64,000 nucleotides of DNA from Patiria pectinifera (Eukaryota; Echinodermata; Asteroidea; Valvatida; Asterinidae). Position 1 is the first letter of the stretch; each line of letters opens with the position of its first letter. The notes under the pieces are model-generated. The model saw nothing but the letters and a program-made list of their open reading frames with translations. It did not search any database and had not been told where the DNA came from. The position numbers and the translations under genes are program-made. The stretch spans positions 22,966,863 to 23,030,862 of the forward strand of contig CM057135.1 in assembly GCA_029964075.1 (NCBI GenBank), read 5' to 3'. Positions 1 to 11,205 of the stretch are shown one piece after another.

Positions 1-123
1 GTGCAACTTTCTAGTTCTCTTAACTTGAAAACTATCTGAAATCCCTTTTTTGAAAATAGCGTAACTTCTAGGTTTCTTCCCTGAAATAATACACACCCTT
101 TTGGTCAGGCCCCCCAAAAGTAG

Positions 124-491
124 TAAGGCCAAAAAAATAAGTCTCCGGTTTCTGGTATGCGCGCGCGTCGCCACAGCCATGCGCGTCAGCAAAATGAGTT
201 TTTAAAAAAAAATTCAATTAAAAATGATGTCTCAAAACTGCCAAACTCACTGGTTTGACTGGAATCCTGCTGCAGGACAATTTTAACGTGTTTTTATATG
301 GGGTTTTGATCGAGTATAAGCTTTAGGTGAACTCTCTGGACTCCCATATATTTGCAATAAGTTTAGTCGGGCACCATTTGCAGCCGACATTTGAAGCAAA
401 AAAAAAAAACATCGCCGCATCGCCGCACCACTTTTTGGGGCAAGCTCCATACCAGAAACCAGAGTCTTTTTTTTTGGGGGGGGGAGGCCTT
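124..491. repeat. MITE-like element with imperfect terminal inverted repeats
   Basis: The left end (TAAGGCC, an A-run, then TCTCCGGTTTCTGGTA) is matched in inverted orientation by the right end (TACCAGAAACCAGAGTC, T9, G9, AGGCCTT). No coding potential is seen between the ends. The G/C-run next to the right terminus is absent at the left, so the arms differ mainly in homopolymer length. No clear target-site duplication was found, so the exact ends and superfamily are uncertain. Confidence 0.45.
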
Positions 492-494
492 GTG

Positions 495-665
495 CTTTCC
501 GATTACATGCCATTCAAAAATATGTAATTTTGTTTTAATTTTTTTGTGTACAATCACATGGCCGGCGTCTGCATGTGAAGTCAAGGGTTAAAGGTAGAAA
601 TTTATGATTTGGTTTTTCCCCCTTTTTTCGCATTATAAAATAGGGTAAGGGCAGGTGCAGTTCTA
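495..665 (+). repeat. dispersed repeat related to the 13.06-13.3 kb MITE
   Basis: Shares an ordered set of words with 13,060-13,300: TTTTTGTGTAC.ATCA, GTCAAGGGT, AAAGG.AGAAA, TGATTTG, a T-rich stretch, and AATAGGGTA. This supports a common ancestor despite gaps. Nothing coding is seen. Confidence 0.45.
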
Positions 666-698
666 GAGCCTATATTTTATGGGGGGAGGGGCGCTAGC

Positions 699-712
699 AT
701 GGGTGGATCCAG
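699..712. repeat. terminus of a hAT-like MITE (ATGGGTGGATCCAG)
   Basis: Resembles the terminal inverted repeat of the complete hAT MITE at 20,162-20,479. The following AATATTTTGCAGTG also follows a similar terminus at 63,196. Only one end is recognised here. Confidence 0.4.
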
Positions 713-1517
713 AATATTTTGCAGTGAGCCGTGTTGAAATGTAGACCTTTTTTTTCTACGGACACTTTGGTCTCAGAAAATCAATAGGTGGCGGGTGGGA
801 GGAGGGGGCCTCGTACCACATTTGCAATGGGCAGCACTTAAAATTAAAATCTTGGACAATTCATTACTTAATAGTGTACATACTCCCCTTCTCACAACAA
901 ATTGTCTTGGGGGAGACAATTCACATGTGATGTCGACTTTGACAATTTTCATCAAATAGTAGACAGAAAACAGAAGTATAGTGTATTAAATTTTTTCTGT
1001 CCATTTCGGATAGAAATTTGAAGGTGAATTTTAAAAATTAACAAGGAAGAAAGAACTGCTAACCTGACGGATGCAAAGTGGTCCCCTGTATTGAGTTTCT
1101 TGTCATATGTCAGGTGTCCTAAAACCAAAACCAAAATAATTGAAACAAATGAAAAGGTCACAAATAAATAGAAAAACATATAATTCACCTACATTTAAAT
1201 TTTGGTTAATAGAGGAACATTACTGAATTATCAAAAAATGTCACTGTTAAACTGGACACAAACGTTAATCCACTCTTCCTCTTGTTTAAATAACTCTGAT
1301 TCTTCAGCTGTACGTTATCATGATTTATGCAAAGGTTTTAAATTACCTTTAATTGAAGTTTTAAAACTTCATTTTCCATTGTTGATATTTTAAAAACAAT
1401 CTTGCAGCCAAACTGTATTTACAACAAGTTGTCTCTGTAAAATTGCAATGAATTAAAACCAGGCTCCTTAAAATTCATTCTGAGCCAAGTTGTCGTTTGA
1501 GTCGTAATCAGTCAGGT
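713..1517. other. AT-rich intergenic sequence, no feature recognised
   Basis: Only short unsupported ORFs are present, with no recognisable exon, RNA gene or repeat boundary. Confidence 0.5.
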
Positions 1518-1696
1518 GACTAATGTGATTGTTTGGATTTCTACGCATATAATAACATGATTGACTGATGGTGACTCCTTAATGAACTTGACTAATGTGA
1601 TTGTTTGGATTTCTTCCCATATAATAACATGATTAACTGATGGTGACTCGTTTGATGAACTTGACTATTGTGATTGTTTGGATTTCTACGCATAAC
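1518..1696 (+). repeat. 72-73 bp tandem repeat, about 2.4 copies
   Basis: The phrase GACTA.TGTGATTGTTTGGA starts at 1518, 1590 and 1663, each time followed by TTTCT.C.CAT and, in the first two copies, by ATAATAACATGATT and CTGATGGTGACTC. The copies differ by a few substitutions. Confidence 0.85.
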
Positions 1697-1918
1697 GTTA
1701 AATAAAAGAAAATATGGGGGGAAAAATTATTTTGTGATGTGATTGTCTCACAATAATTTAACAATAAATGTATGCGTATTATCTAAGCCCCCCCCCCCCA
1801 CTATACCACCCCCCCCAAAAAAAAAAACCCAGGGAGTATTTTATTAAATCCACCAGATACAATTCTCCTCGATGAATAGTCTGAGTATCACCCGATAAGC
1901 CAAAAAAACTAAAAAATA

Positions 1919-1975
1919 TTTCTGCTTCTGGTTACCCTACCTGTCCTAGCCTATTCTGACAGCCCCTACTCTTTT
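1919..1975 (-). repeat. fragment of the 13-kb MITE family, inverted
   Basis: TCTGCTTCTGGTTACCCTACC and ATTCTGACAG.CCCTACTCT are the reverse complement of the right end of the element at 13,055-13,305. It follows a C-run/A-run block at 1,790-1,830. Confidence 0.5.
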
Positions 1976-2098
1976 GACAAGTTATATACTGCAGCCAATG
2001 TTACTACATGCACGTTGTAATCCTAATCTTCAATAGCAATAGTAACTGTAATTAGTCTAACACAATATTTGTTGTTCACAACACAAAAGTTATTATTT

Positions 2099-2720
2099 CT
2101 TTTCAAGACCATCGCGCACCATCCGGGCAAAAACCTCCATGCGGCTAGACAGTGACGGCCGCACCACCCGGCACCGTCCATCGCACGCACCGTGCGTGAC
2201 GCGGGAGACACGGCAAAAATACACTTCGAAATACCGCATCTCACAACGGGAAACATACGTACGCAAGATGCCTAATGCGTAAACCTTTACATTTCTTTTT
2301 CAGTTTTGCCCTTTAGGCCTAAAATGCTTTCAGCAAGGAGCGCAAGGCCTGACGTTATTTCTTTTTGTACCAGCGTGTTAACGAAAGCCTGAACTTCGTG
2401 GATAGGCAGGTTGTATGCCGTTTTTGTTTAAAAAACTGACACAAACAGCTGACGATTGATCAAAAAGATTATTGTCAGCTCGTACGGCCGGCCGTCCCGC
2501 GGCACGGCGCGGCCCACGGCCAGCCGGCCGTCCGCCATCGAATCAACCAGATGAATTGACAATCTCGTGAAACTGAAACTGGCCTTCGCGAAGCCGGAAT
2601 TTGCATGCAAAACCGGCCGATCGCGAAGGCCTTGAATAATCAGTGCAAGAAAACGTTAAGCAGATGTTAGCAGAATTAATTATTCGCGAACAATTTCAAT
2701 AAAATGCGCGGGTATTTGTC
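2099..2720. other. GC-rich 5' flank of the Tc1-like element
   Basis: This stretch is richer in CpG (for example around 2,484-2,540, with several GGCCGGCC-type palindromes) than its surroundings and lies directly upstream of the transposase. It probably belongs to the transposon's 5' non-coding part, but no matching inverted repeat was recognised downstream of the transposase, so the element ends are not defined. Confidence 0.35.
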
Positions 2721-2728
2721 TATATAAA
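2721..2728 (+). promoter_or_regulatory. TATA box of the Tc1-like transposase
   Basis: TATATAAA lies 58 bp upstream of the proposed ATG (2779), a plausible core promoter position. It is the only TATA-like word close to the transposase start. Confidence 0.45.
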
Positions 2729-2778
2729 GGGTGAATTTTGGAAAGTCCCGCCACGTTGCTTGCAACAGATATTCAGCT

Positions 2779-3776
2779 ATGACTCGCTTCAATTCTTGCA
2801 CGCGTCGGAGAATCGCACAGTTAGATTCAAGAGGCTACACCGGACGAGCTGTTCAAGAAACACTAGCCATCGACGGTGTCCCTGTTTCTCTAAGTGGCAT
2901 CACCAAGTTCCTTCGCAAGCTGCACGAGGATGGGGTCATTATTGATAAGCCAAAGTCGGGACACCACAGTAAAATTACTGGCCGAATGCGCGATCTATTT
3001 GATGAAAACCTTGAGAGCGACAATGAGCTAAGTGCGCTGGATTTAAAGCGCGTAATCCTTGACAAAACCGGCTCAAATCTTGCCGAGTCAACAATTAGGC
3101 GCACAATTAAGAAACTGCAGTGGGTTCACACTAATACCAAGTACTGTCAACTCATAAGAGATGCAAATCGGCCCATCCGATTGGCATTTGCGCAAAAGTG
3201 TCAGGAAGAGCGTGAGACATTCGAGAATGTTATTTTTTCGGACGAATGTAGCGTTCAGATCGAACGCCATGCAAAAAAATGCTACCGTTAAGACCAAACA
3301 ACGTGTTCTGAAAGGTAAGCCGAAGCACCCACTAAAAGTTCACGAATGGCCAGGCATCTCAAAGCGAGGATCTACTGACATCGCCATTTTTGACGGTTTC
3401 ATGGCTTCCAATTTCTATGCGAATGAATTATTGCGCACTATCTAAAGCCATTCGTTGACAAAAAAAATTCCAACAGGATAACTGTCCCACCCACAAAAGC
3501 GCACTAACGCAAGGGGTAATGAAGGAGTTGGGAATCAACTGGATGCCATTTCCAGCAGAAAGTCCAGATCTCAACCCTATTGAAAGCCTGTGGGCAGAGC
3601 TGAAAAACCACCTTAGAAAGAAAGTCAAGCCCGCTACAAAGGAACAAATGGTTCAAGGCATCAGAGGCTTCTGGGTTACAAAGGTCACAGTCGAGAAGTG
3701 TAAGAAGTACATCGGCCATCTCCAAAAGGTCCTCCCGAAAGTCATAGAGAGAGGGGGACGCGCCTCAGGTTGTTAG
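2779..3776 (+). pseudogene. Tc1/mariner-type transposase, frameshifted (DD34E)
   Basis: The transposase would cut and paste its own element between inverted repeats at TA sites. From ATG 2779, an N-terminal paired-type helix-turn-helix region is seen (RRRIAQLDSRGYTGRAVQ, then a second helical segment to about residue 125). The first catalytic aspartate is in FSDECSVQ (about 3,238). The frame breaks near 3,285, continues in another frame to a stop at 3,443, and is broken again. The second aspartate is visible out of frame in QQDNCPTHK (about 3,473). The catalytic glutamate is in SPDLNPIESLW (about 3,580). Thirty-four residues separate the last Asp and Glu, the DD34E spacing of the Tc1 group. 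At least two frameshifts make it inactive. The upstream extension from 2731 is not needed. Terminal repeats were not found. Confidence 0.85.
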
Positions 3777-5990
3777 ACGTCAACCAACTTGTTCTCACAC
3801 AACCCGGCTCTTTTCAGAGCCACACATAGTCCAAGAGAGATAAGAATTCAATGTCTGTTGATTGTGGTTTCCTTTTTTTTAATTCTTTTTTTTTGGTGGG
3901 GGGGGGACCAAAAAAAAAGTAATTTCATGTTTAACCATTTCATTCACTGGTTAAACAGAATTAAAATGCATTGAAATAATTGATTATTATTATTATGACT
4001 AACCAAAACGAATCAGGTAGAGTGGAAAAAGTGCAAGCACTAGTAATAAACAACCCCCACACACCTGAAACTCGGTGGAAAAAAAACCCAAGAACCTTTT
4101 AAGGTCAAACATAGGCTAGGCCTACAAAGTCAGAAGACTATGCCAACAAATTACATGTTTCCAATTACATGCCATTTTTAATGCAAATTGAATGGGGTAA
4201 AAATTATATTAAATTATACGCGAAGTTTTAGCATGAACTGTTTTTGTTGCACTACGAAAGTTATACAAAACAAATGGCCACAAAAGTGAATAAAACCTAC
4301 CTTAATAAATATATTTACGTTCGACACTTATTAAAAAATAATGGAAAATTCAGGTCGTGCGCACCATTGCACGGGAAACTGGCCAAAACTCCGTGCGTGA
4401 TGCATGCAATGAGTGCATGTATGGCGGGCGGCAGATACAAAATATCATACAAAATTTCGGGAAAACACGCTGCATCGTATCACTCCAAATACGACGCGTA
4501 GTGCGATCTTAAAATAAACTCTGAAAAACGGAAAATACAAATGTACATACACTGACAAGAGAGATCCAGTTTTCTGAATTAACTTGCAAAAGTGTTCTTT
4601 CTCCATCGGTGTTTACTTGGCATTTTATGACAATTTTTTTTGCCCCCCCCCCCCCCAAAAAATGTGTTCTGGATCCACCCTTGTGAGAGCCGGCTCATCC
4701 CGACCCCGTGAAGTAATTCAACTTAATGCAGTAAATTACTTTGCTTTTTTAAAGTTCCAAATAATATCTATTTTCCACAGTTTGATTTTTGACCAAAAAG
4801 AAAAAAAAAATAGCCCACGATAAAAAGTGCATGTGTACGGGTTTGCGTGAAGTTAATCATGTTCCTGTTGGCTATAGAGACTGTCACAACGTGTGGGGGA
4901 ATACACACATTGTCAAATGGTCAAAACCAATTTTAAATGCATGAGACGAGTACCAGACGAAGCTAGGGGCCAATAAAACCACCTGTCCAAAAATTGCGGC
5001 TGCGACTAGAAATAACACGTGCGCCCTGTTTAAATGGCTAACGGATGTAGACAATTCCCACGATATTTAAACCGAACCATGATGCGGACAGGCATCTCAA
5101 ATTAAAACCAACATTTTTACATTTCGAACTTAACACGTGTGGCGGAAAATGGCACATTATTTATAATATATAGTTTGTGTGGATCATTGTCATTGTTGTG
5201 TGTGTAAGTGATTTAAAAAAAAAATTATGGGTGGGCCTACTCAAGTCAGGTCAGGAAAGGGCCAAATTATCAAATATTACAAACTAGGCCTTGGCCTTTA
5301 CTTACTTCAACTATGTCTAACGGTTACTTCCCATTAACACTGAGTAACTTGACAATGAGTAACTACCTTTTGACATGGCTGGATTCCCAGATCATCAAAT
5401 GACTTGGGCGATATTGATCCACAAACACAGTTCTTCGCAAGATCTCGTGCGGGTACATTCCATGGCTTGTCCCGGCATGGTCCCAACGAACATACACGCG
5501 CGCACACATCTCCATATTTTGCTAGCTGGCCAGCTGGAACCTTATTAAACCATCCATTCAGTACAGGCGGGAGCAAAATAATGCATGCACATGTCTCCGA
5601 TGAATTACCGTCTCCGATAATAGTGGGCGCGCGCGTATAGGCGCGACATCCGGCCCACTCGTTACACTTGTTGTTGCCGGTGTCCTATGAAAATCGGACT
5701 CGTATGAAAAATCGGACTGTTTTACCCTTTTAAACCCTCTCACGTGACCGGTCCCTATCCTAATTATCTATGCATTAGCACGCGCAATATCAACAACGAG
5801 ACCGTATTTCATAAAACCTAAATTAATGCTACAACGGTGTAGCGTGAATATCCCACTCCAAGAAATGTGGACTCATTGGTAGTATTGCGCATGCGTTAGT
5901 ACAACTGTGCTATTTTTAGGAGAGTGACCTGTGACGTACGTATGTGAGGGTGCTTTCTGAGGGATTGACCAATAATAGGTAAAGGTGGTC
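3777..5990. other. intergenic sequence with homopolymer tracts and MITE fragments
   Basis: Contains a T/G then A tract at 3,875-3,920, ATT repeats near 3,981, a C13/A6 tract near 4,643-4,662 and a hAT-type terminus at 4,669. A CpG-containing stretch at 4,350-4,500 and 5,400-5,700 has no exon signature. No gene could be supported. Confidence 0.5.
4669..4683. repeat. terminus of a hAT-like MITE (CTGGATCCACCCTTG)
   Basis: Matches, with one internal difference, the right terminus CTGGATCCGCCCTTA of the complete element at 20,162-20,479, again next to a C-run/A-run. The partner end was not identified. Confidence 0.4.
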
Positions 5991-6009
5991 CGATTTTCAG
6001 GAGTATGGA

Positions 6010-6978
6010 AAATATATTAATGTTATGTGCAAAAATGTTAAAAGAGGGCATTAGATCCGATCGCCTAAGCATGATATTGAAATTTTGCTTTTTTGACCTA
6101 AAATGAGAACCGATGAGTCAAATTTCACGAAACCTGACGCTAGATGTCGCAACCACTACCCTAACAACTTACGTCAAGAAAAAGGACCTAATTTGGAAAA
6201 TATAAATGTTATGTGCAAAAATGTTAAAAGAGGGCATTGGATCCCATCGCCTAAGCATAATATTGAAATTCTGGTTTTTTTTAACCTTAAATGAGAACCG
6301 ATGAGTCATTTTTGCACGTGGAGCGATTTTGGCGCCGCGGGAGACCGCGGTCCTGGATCCTTTCAGGACCAAACATCGTCTCGGAGGACGAGTAAAACTC
6401 TCTCTTATATGTATATAGATGTGCAAAAATGTTAAAAGAGGGCATTAGATCCCATCGCCTAAGCATTATTGAAATTCTGCTTTTTTTGACCTAAAATGAG
6501 AACCGATGAGTCACATTTCACGAAACTTGACGCTGGATGTCGCAACCACTTCCCCTACAACATTCGTCAAGAAAAAGGACTTTGTTTGGAAAATATATAT
6601 GTTATGAGCAAAAATGTTAAAAGAGGGCATTAGATCCCATCGCCTAAGCATAATATTGAAATTCTGCTTTTTTTACTTAAAATGAGAATCGATAAGTCAA
6701 ATTTCACGAAACTTGACGCTAGATGTCGCAACCACTTCCCAAACAACATACGTCAAGAAAAAGGACCTTGTTTGGAAAATATAAATGTTATGTGCAAAAA
6801 TGTTAAAAGTGGGCATTAGATCCCATCACTTTCATGTAAGCATAATATTGAAATTCTGCTTTTTTGACCTAAAATGAGAACCGACCACTCAAATTTCACA
6901 AAACTTGATGCTAGTTGTCGCAACTACTTCCCTAACAACATACGTCAAGAAAAAGGACCTTGTTTGCAAAATATAAAA
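6010..6978 (+). repeat. 186-bp satellite, five tandem units
   Basis: The anchor AT.GC AAAAATGTTAAAAG recurs at 6025, 6211, 6419, 6604 and 6790, giving steps of 186, 208, 185 and 186 bp. Each normal unit runs through GGGCATTAGATCC, AAGCAT(AA)TATTGAAATT, TGACCTAAAATGAGA, a GATGAGTCAAATTTCACGAAAC-type segment, GATGTCGCAAC and TACGTCAAGAAAAAGGACC. The copies are diverged by several percent. The second unit is abnormal: its distal half is replaced (see 6,315-6,418). The unit is non-coding in all frames. Confidence 0.92.
6315..6418 (+). other. GC-rich hairpin-rich segment replacing half a satellite unit
   Basis: After the shared word GATGAGTCA in the second satellite unit, about 90 bp of normal unit is replaced by about 105 bp of unrelated, GC-rich DNA. 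Three hairpins follow one another: CCGCGG-GAGA-CCGCGG, TCCTG-GATCCTTT-CAGGA (extended by GG/CC), and CGTC-TCGGAG-GACG. The regular satellite resumes at the next unit. Function unknown; it could be a small structured RNA source or an insertion remnant. Confidence 0.55.
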
Positions 6979-6985
6979 TAGCTGA

Positions 6986-7005
6986 TTTACCCGATCATAG
7001 ATCGG
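6986..7005 (+). repeat. 8-bp perfect hairpin at the satellite edge
   Basis: ACCCGATC and GATCGGGT are separated by three bases, just after the last satellite unit. Probably incidental or part of a decayed element. Confidence 0.5.
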
Positions 7006-7127
7006 GTATATACCGTACCGCTAAAAAATACGGGCATTTTGCGCAATCGATTTAGTGCGAATATCTCTTCGCGAACGCTGCGCCAAAAGCTAAAATCCAC
7101 AAACTTAAAGAGTCGCTATCGCCTGGA

Positions 7128-7975
7128 CGTGCTTCGCGAGATTGTGCGAGAAACACTGTGTAATGCGCGAGAGTGCGCGAGAGTTTGATTTACCGTTCGC
7201 GAACGCTTCGCGGGCGCCATTAATGCTAGTTGCTAGCACTGATACTCCGATAAAAATGCCGACATTTGCGGAACGGTATCGAACCCATACACTGCCCGGA
7301 ATGATGTTTATTATTCATAGTCTCCTGCCTGACAGTTTTGTTGCGAACACCTGGCGAATGGTACCGTAAATTCCCAAGAATACGCCGCAATATGGGACGG
7401 TAAAATATCGGTAATCATAATGTTGTTAATTGTCGCGGTGGTCCGTCATTACAGCTCGATGGTCCGTCGAAACCCTGCCTTTTTTTCACAAATTTAAGTT
7501 GATTCGCATGTATACATTTCTTTTAGTGACCGCCATTAAAGCTACCGGTACTCCGTCACAGATGCCGACGGTTTGCGGAACGTTATCATACACTAACCGT
7601 ATTACATGAATATTCTCCTGCCTGACAGATTTGTTGCAAACACTTCGCTAATGCAATTCCCGAGAATTCACCGCGATCTTGCGGTAATACCCTTGGCAAG
7701 TTCAGTTGCCGCGGTAATCGTGTAGTTAAATCCGTTGATAACCGAAAACCTGCCCTCTTTCAACAAAATTTTGTTCACTGATATCCAAAATGGTACTTAA
7801 GCGAATTTAAGATTCCAACTGACTTCCCTGCTTGTTCTTCAAACAACGTTGGATTCGAGTCACCATGCCCACACATAGCATCCATCCCCCGCGCCGCACG
7901 TGCTTCGAGAGATTTTGTGAGAAACGCGGGAATGCGCGAGAGTACGCGAGAGTTTGAATTGCCGTTCGCGAACGA
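7128..7975 (+). repeat. diverged direct repeats
   Basis: Two sets are visible. First, 7,238-7,395 resembles 7,547-7,690: TACTCCG, GATGCCGAC, TTTGCGGAACG, CTCCTGCCTGACAG.TTTGTTGC, GAATTC.CCG. They are offset by about 309 bp. Second, 7,128-7,205 resembles 7,896-7,974: CGTGCTTCG.GAGATT, GCGCGAGAGT.CGCGAGAGTTTGA and CCGTTCGCGAACG. This suggests an old duplication of a CpG-rich unit. No coding exon was recognised. Confidence 0.65.
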
Positions 7976-8104
7976 AGGAAAGGCGCACATAATACGCCGA
8001 CGTATCCGGTTCATAAATCCCGACGTTCATAAATCCAAACCCTGCCTGGAAACAGATACTTTATAGATGCCTACGTTATCATTTTTTTATGGTAAAAATG
8101 CATG

Positions 8105-8125
8105 TTATATATATATATATATATA
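8105..8125. repeat. TA dinucleotide microsatellite
   Basis: About ten uninterrupted TA units. Confidence 0.9.
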
Positions 8126-9086
8126 CAGAAATGTCTTCCCAAAGTAGGGGTAAAAAGTGGGGAAAATGTGTAGAAAAGGTGCGGCGGTAGAGGGAAAAAT
8201 AATTATTCCAGCGTACAATGTATAGTTTACTTATGCACAAGGTCTACAAAAGTGAGAAAAGCCGTGAAAATATTTTCCCAACTGTTAGGAAAATTGCAAA
8301 CATTCATTTGTGCGAAAATGGAAGGGTCCCAGAAAAATTGACTCTGGATGCTCTTGGTACAATCTGAGGCATTTTTAGCCTCTTTCTTTATTTTTTTTTG
8401 TAGTTTTACATTTCTGAGTGGAACTCCTCGGTCACCATTTTTTTTTTTTTTTTGGGGGGGGGGGATTCCCTTAGCACTCTGGCCTGACAATTACACATTC
8501 TTCCAAACAGAATTTGCCCAGAGATTGCATTCATATTCATTTTAAGGGGCCTACTTTCGGCCACAATGCCGGTCATTTTCGTATGGGAAAAAACAACTGC
8601 GTATTCAACGCCGTCAATTAAGTACATGTACCTTTGCGCCGCAGTTTGAATCAATCTGTCGCAAGTGACATCATTTTGAGAGAGACCAAACGAGCTACGG
8701 TATGATAAAACATGATGAATTGGTGGTAGCGGTAGGCCTATAGCACATGCTATATGATGCCGTTTTGCTCACATGTCAATAGCAAAACAGCACACAAACG
8801 AGATTGAGAAGTTGTTTTGTTTTCGCGAAGCATTCGCGACAATAATACTTGTTCTTATAAGGACTGTCCGCTTTCAGGCCGGCTAGAAATGTACATGTAT
8901 AAAACGCGCGCGCAGCGCGACGCACATTGCACCTGGCCGGCAAGTTCGGTCGATCGATTTGTTTTAATTCCAGGTACATGTACATAAGGATATTGTATTT
9001 ACGGAAATAATGGCTGGTATCCCCCCCCCCCCCCAAAAAAATCATGTTTTTGGATTGCTTACGTCATGTTGTATTTCAAAAGGTCT
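8126..9086. other. intergenic with T15/G12 and C14/A7 tracts
   Basis: T-run then G-run at 8,438-8,463 and C-run then A-run at 9,019-9,041 mark probable MITE ends. Words at 8,320-8,370 (AAAATTG.CTC, GATGCTCT) resemble the inside of the hAT MITE at 20,280-20,330. No gene recognised. Confidence 0.45.
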
Positions 9087-9156
9087 TTAACCCTAACAGT
9101 CCTGAATCCTCCAATTTCAATACGATTTTGCATACCCCCTAGGGAGTTAGGGTTAA
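9087..9156. repeat. 70-bp MITE with TTAACCCTAAC termini
   Basis: Begins TTAACCCTAAC and ends GTTAGGGTTAA, an 11-bp perfect inverted repeat. Internal words (CCTGAATCCTCCAA, CTAGGGAG) are shared with the larger elements at 53,094-53,457 and 53,703-54,113, so this looks like a short deleted member of that family. Confidence 0.55.
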
Positions 9157-10500
9157 TGTGAAATAAAACTAACCTGATGTTCTGACCGATTTAACTCATT
9201 GTTATTTCTCAAAAATTTAAAATTCAAATTAGGCCCAAAGAAAGAGGTGCAGTTAGACTCTTGTCTTGATTTCCTTCAAAACATTGATTTGGGGCTATGC
9301 ATAAACCCTCCTTTTGTTTGAAACTGACCCTCAATCAAATTGGTTTGCCAAAAAAGTAACATACGTGTATTTCAACAACCATTTGAAAATCGTTTGATTT
9401 GTATCCGGCAACCCTGGTCCGTCGATTTTGAATTCATTATTGTTTGGCTCACTGTTGAGTCACTTCATGTTGTCAGTGTTTTCTCGCTGCTTCAACTCTT
9501 TCCTGATTTTGAGTTTCACCGTCGTTGAACACTATTAGCCATGTTCCCGGCGTCCATGATCAATGTCATGATGTCCCATGTTATTTAAGTTATGAGTTTA
9601 TCACATGTTTGTTATTTACACTAACGATGTTCTTGTTCGAGTTGAGACATCATCGTTGTGCTGCTGTGCCGAGGAGCGCCCTGGCACAGACTGCCTCATA
9701 ACAAATAGGGCGCTAAACAAATTTTGTTTGGGCTAAATCCAGTTGCATTATAATTGTGTGGTGTCAATAGAGAATTTTGTCTTCTCAATTCATCCAAATA
9801 ATTTTATAACTACGCTTCTCAAAAAAAATATCAAAAACCAGTAAAATGCAACACAAAAAACTTCCAAACAAAATTTGTCCAGAGAATTTAGTCATGTTTA
9901 TAAAGCTTACTTTACAGGCGTCATGTGCACAGATCGAACTCGAATGAAAACCGGATTAGGCGTCATGCAATACATGTACATTGTACTCCGAAGGATTCCT
10001 TATTTAAGTCCGAAGATTCACGACACCGTTAAGCCAAGAACGATGTAACATACCAGCTTCAGCCGTCGTGACACAGTTGTAAATCTGATGAAAAAACGCC
10101 AATTTAGGAAGGAAAAAAAACCAAGATTTTCTTTAAAAATGCTTTGACATTTTCTGTCATGGCCCGAAGAGTTTGTCCAGAAGGTCTGAGGTGGAGTCCG
10201 TACATGGAATTCTTTCCAGTGTTCCTTAACGTGGCGCACTTGAACAAATCTCCGAAAATCCCACATTAACATTTGAGAAATTCTTTAAAGTTGTTAAGTT
10301 CTGATAAATCATGATTATCCCAACTCACCTACCCAACTACAAGTTTGTGTCACATTTACGTAAGCCGCATAAACCTGTGGCATGTATGACCGTACCGCGT
10401 ACCGTACGCGGTGACCTGGCCAGGTGTAGGGCAGTAAGGCATGCACGCGCACGCTGTCGAAGATTCAACTTGGTTAACGGACGAGTTGTCCGACCCCATG
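9157..10500. other. intergenic, nothing recognised
   Basis: AT-rich, with no splice-bounded exon, RNA gene or repeat boundary that could be supported. Confidence 0.45.
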
Positions 10501-10580
10501 TGTACAAAGCCTATAGAGAAAAGAACGTGTACAAACCCTATGGAGAAAAACTGTACAGACCGTATGGAGAAGAACTGCAA
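10501..10580 (+). repeat. short degenerate tandem repeat, about 27 bp unit
   Basis: GTACAAAGCCTATAGAGAAA, GTACAAACCCTATGGAGAAA and GTACAGACCGTATGGAGAAG follow one another. A further AAACCTTATGGAGAAA occurs at 10,718. Confidence 0.6.
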
Positions 10581-10780
10581 CTTTAAAGTTACGTAACTTG
10601 ACACTTGATGACGAATGTCTTCTAGGACTATCTGTGAGTGATGGGCTAAGTGTGTGCCAAGTCTGAAATCGATCGAATATACTAAACTGCCAAAGTGGAT
10701 TTGGCAGAAGAAAAACAAACCTTATGGAGAAAGAGTCTGGAGGAGGAGAAAAAAAAGAAAAGAAAAAAACACAACTTTAA

Positions 10781-10905
10781 CGAAAACAAGAGCTGTTTCA
10801 GCGGAAAGCCGAAACAGCTAAGAAAAAAAAAATCTTATCGAAAACAACAGCTGTTTCGGTGTGTACACCGAAACAGCTAAAAAAAATCTTAACGAACAGC
10901 TAACA
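10781..10905 (+). repeat. tandem repeat of palindromic AGCTGTTTCGG hairpins
   Basis: Two hairpins are followed by a truncated third unit of a roughly 58-bp tandem repeat (CTTAACGAAAACA, hairpin, A-run). Hairpin 1 (10,791-10,819) pairs AGCTGTTTC with GAAACAGCT around a GCGGAAAGC centre. Hairpin 2 (10,849-10,878) is a perfect 14-bp inverted repeat, AGCTGTTTCGGTGT / ACACCGAAACAGCT, with two central bases. Unit 3 keeps only CTTAACGAACAGCTAAC. Confidence 0.8.
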
Positions 10906-11205
10906 AGGACAAGGCCTTTTGTAATAAATTTGCAAAAATCACGAGTGGCCATATTAAATTAAAAGCGAGGTGAAATAAAGAAATTGGACATATTTTTTTG
11001 AAAGGAAATCACTTGTAATTTGTAACCTCATGGTTTTATTTTGAATAATACTGCATCACTCGAGATCTGGGTCGATTATGTTCAAAGTTCAAGCTTTAAT
11101 ACACCGATTATAAGTCCTTTACGAGAAAAGCCCTGGAGAATTATTGTCTGGGAAAAAGTTTTTCAAAACATTTATCACTCACGATCACACATCAAACCCT
11201 CTTTG

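Noticed and set aside
6105-6150. Hammerhead-ribozyme-like core (CCGATGAGTC...CGAAAC...GATGTC) in each satellite unit
   Set aside because: The conserved U of CUGANGA is C, stem II pairs poorly, and no stem I or III partner could be found. Other units lose GATGAG or GAAAC. The resemblance is noted, but the ribozyme is not supported.
6355-6385. Histone 3' stem-loop in the satellite insert (GGATCCTTTCAGGACC)
   Set aside because: Two of six stem positions do not pair, and no histone coding sequence lies upstream.
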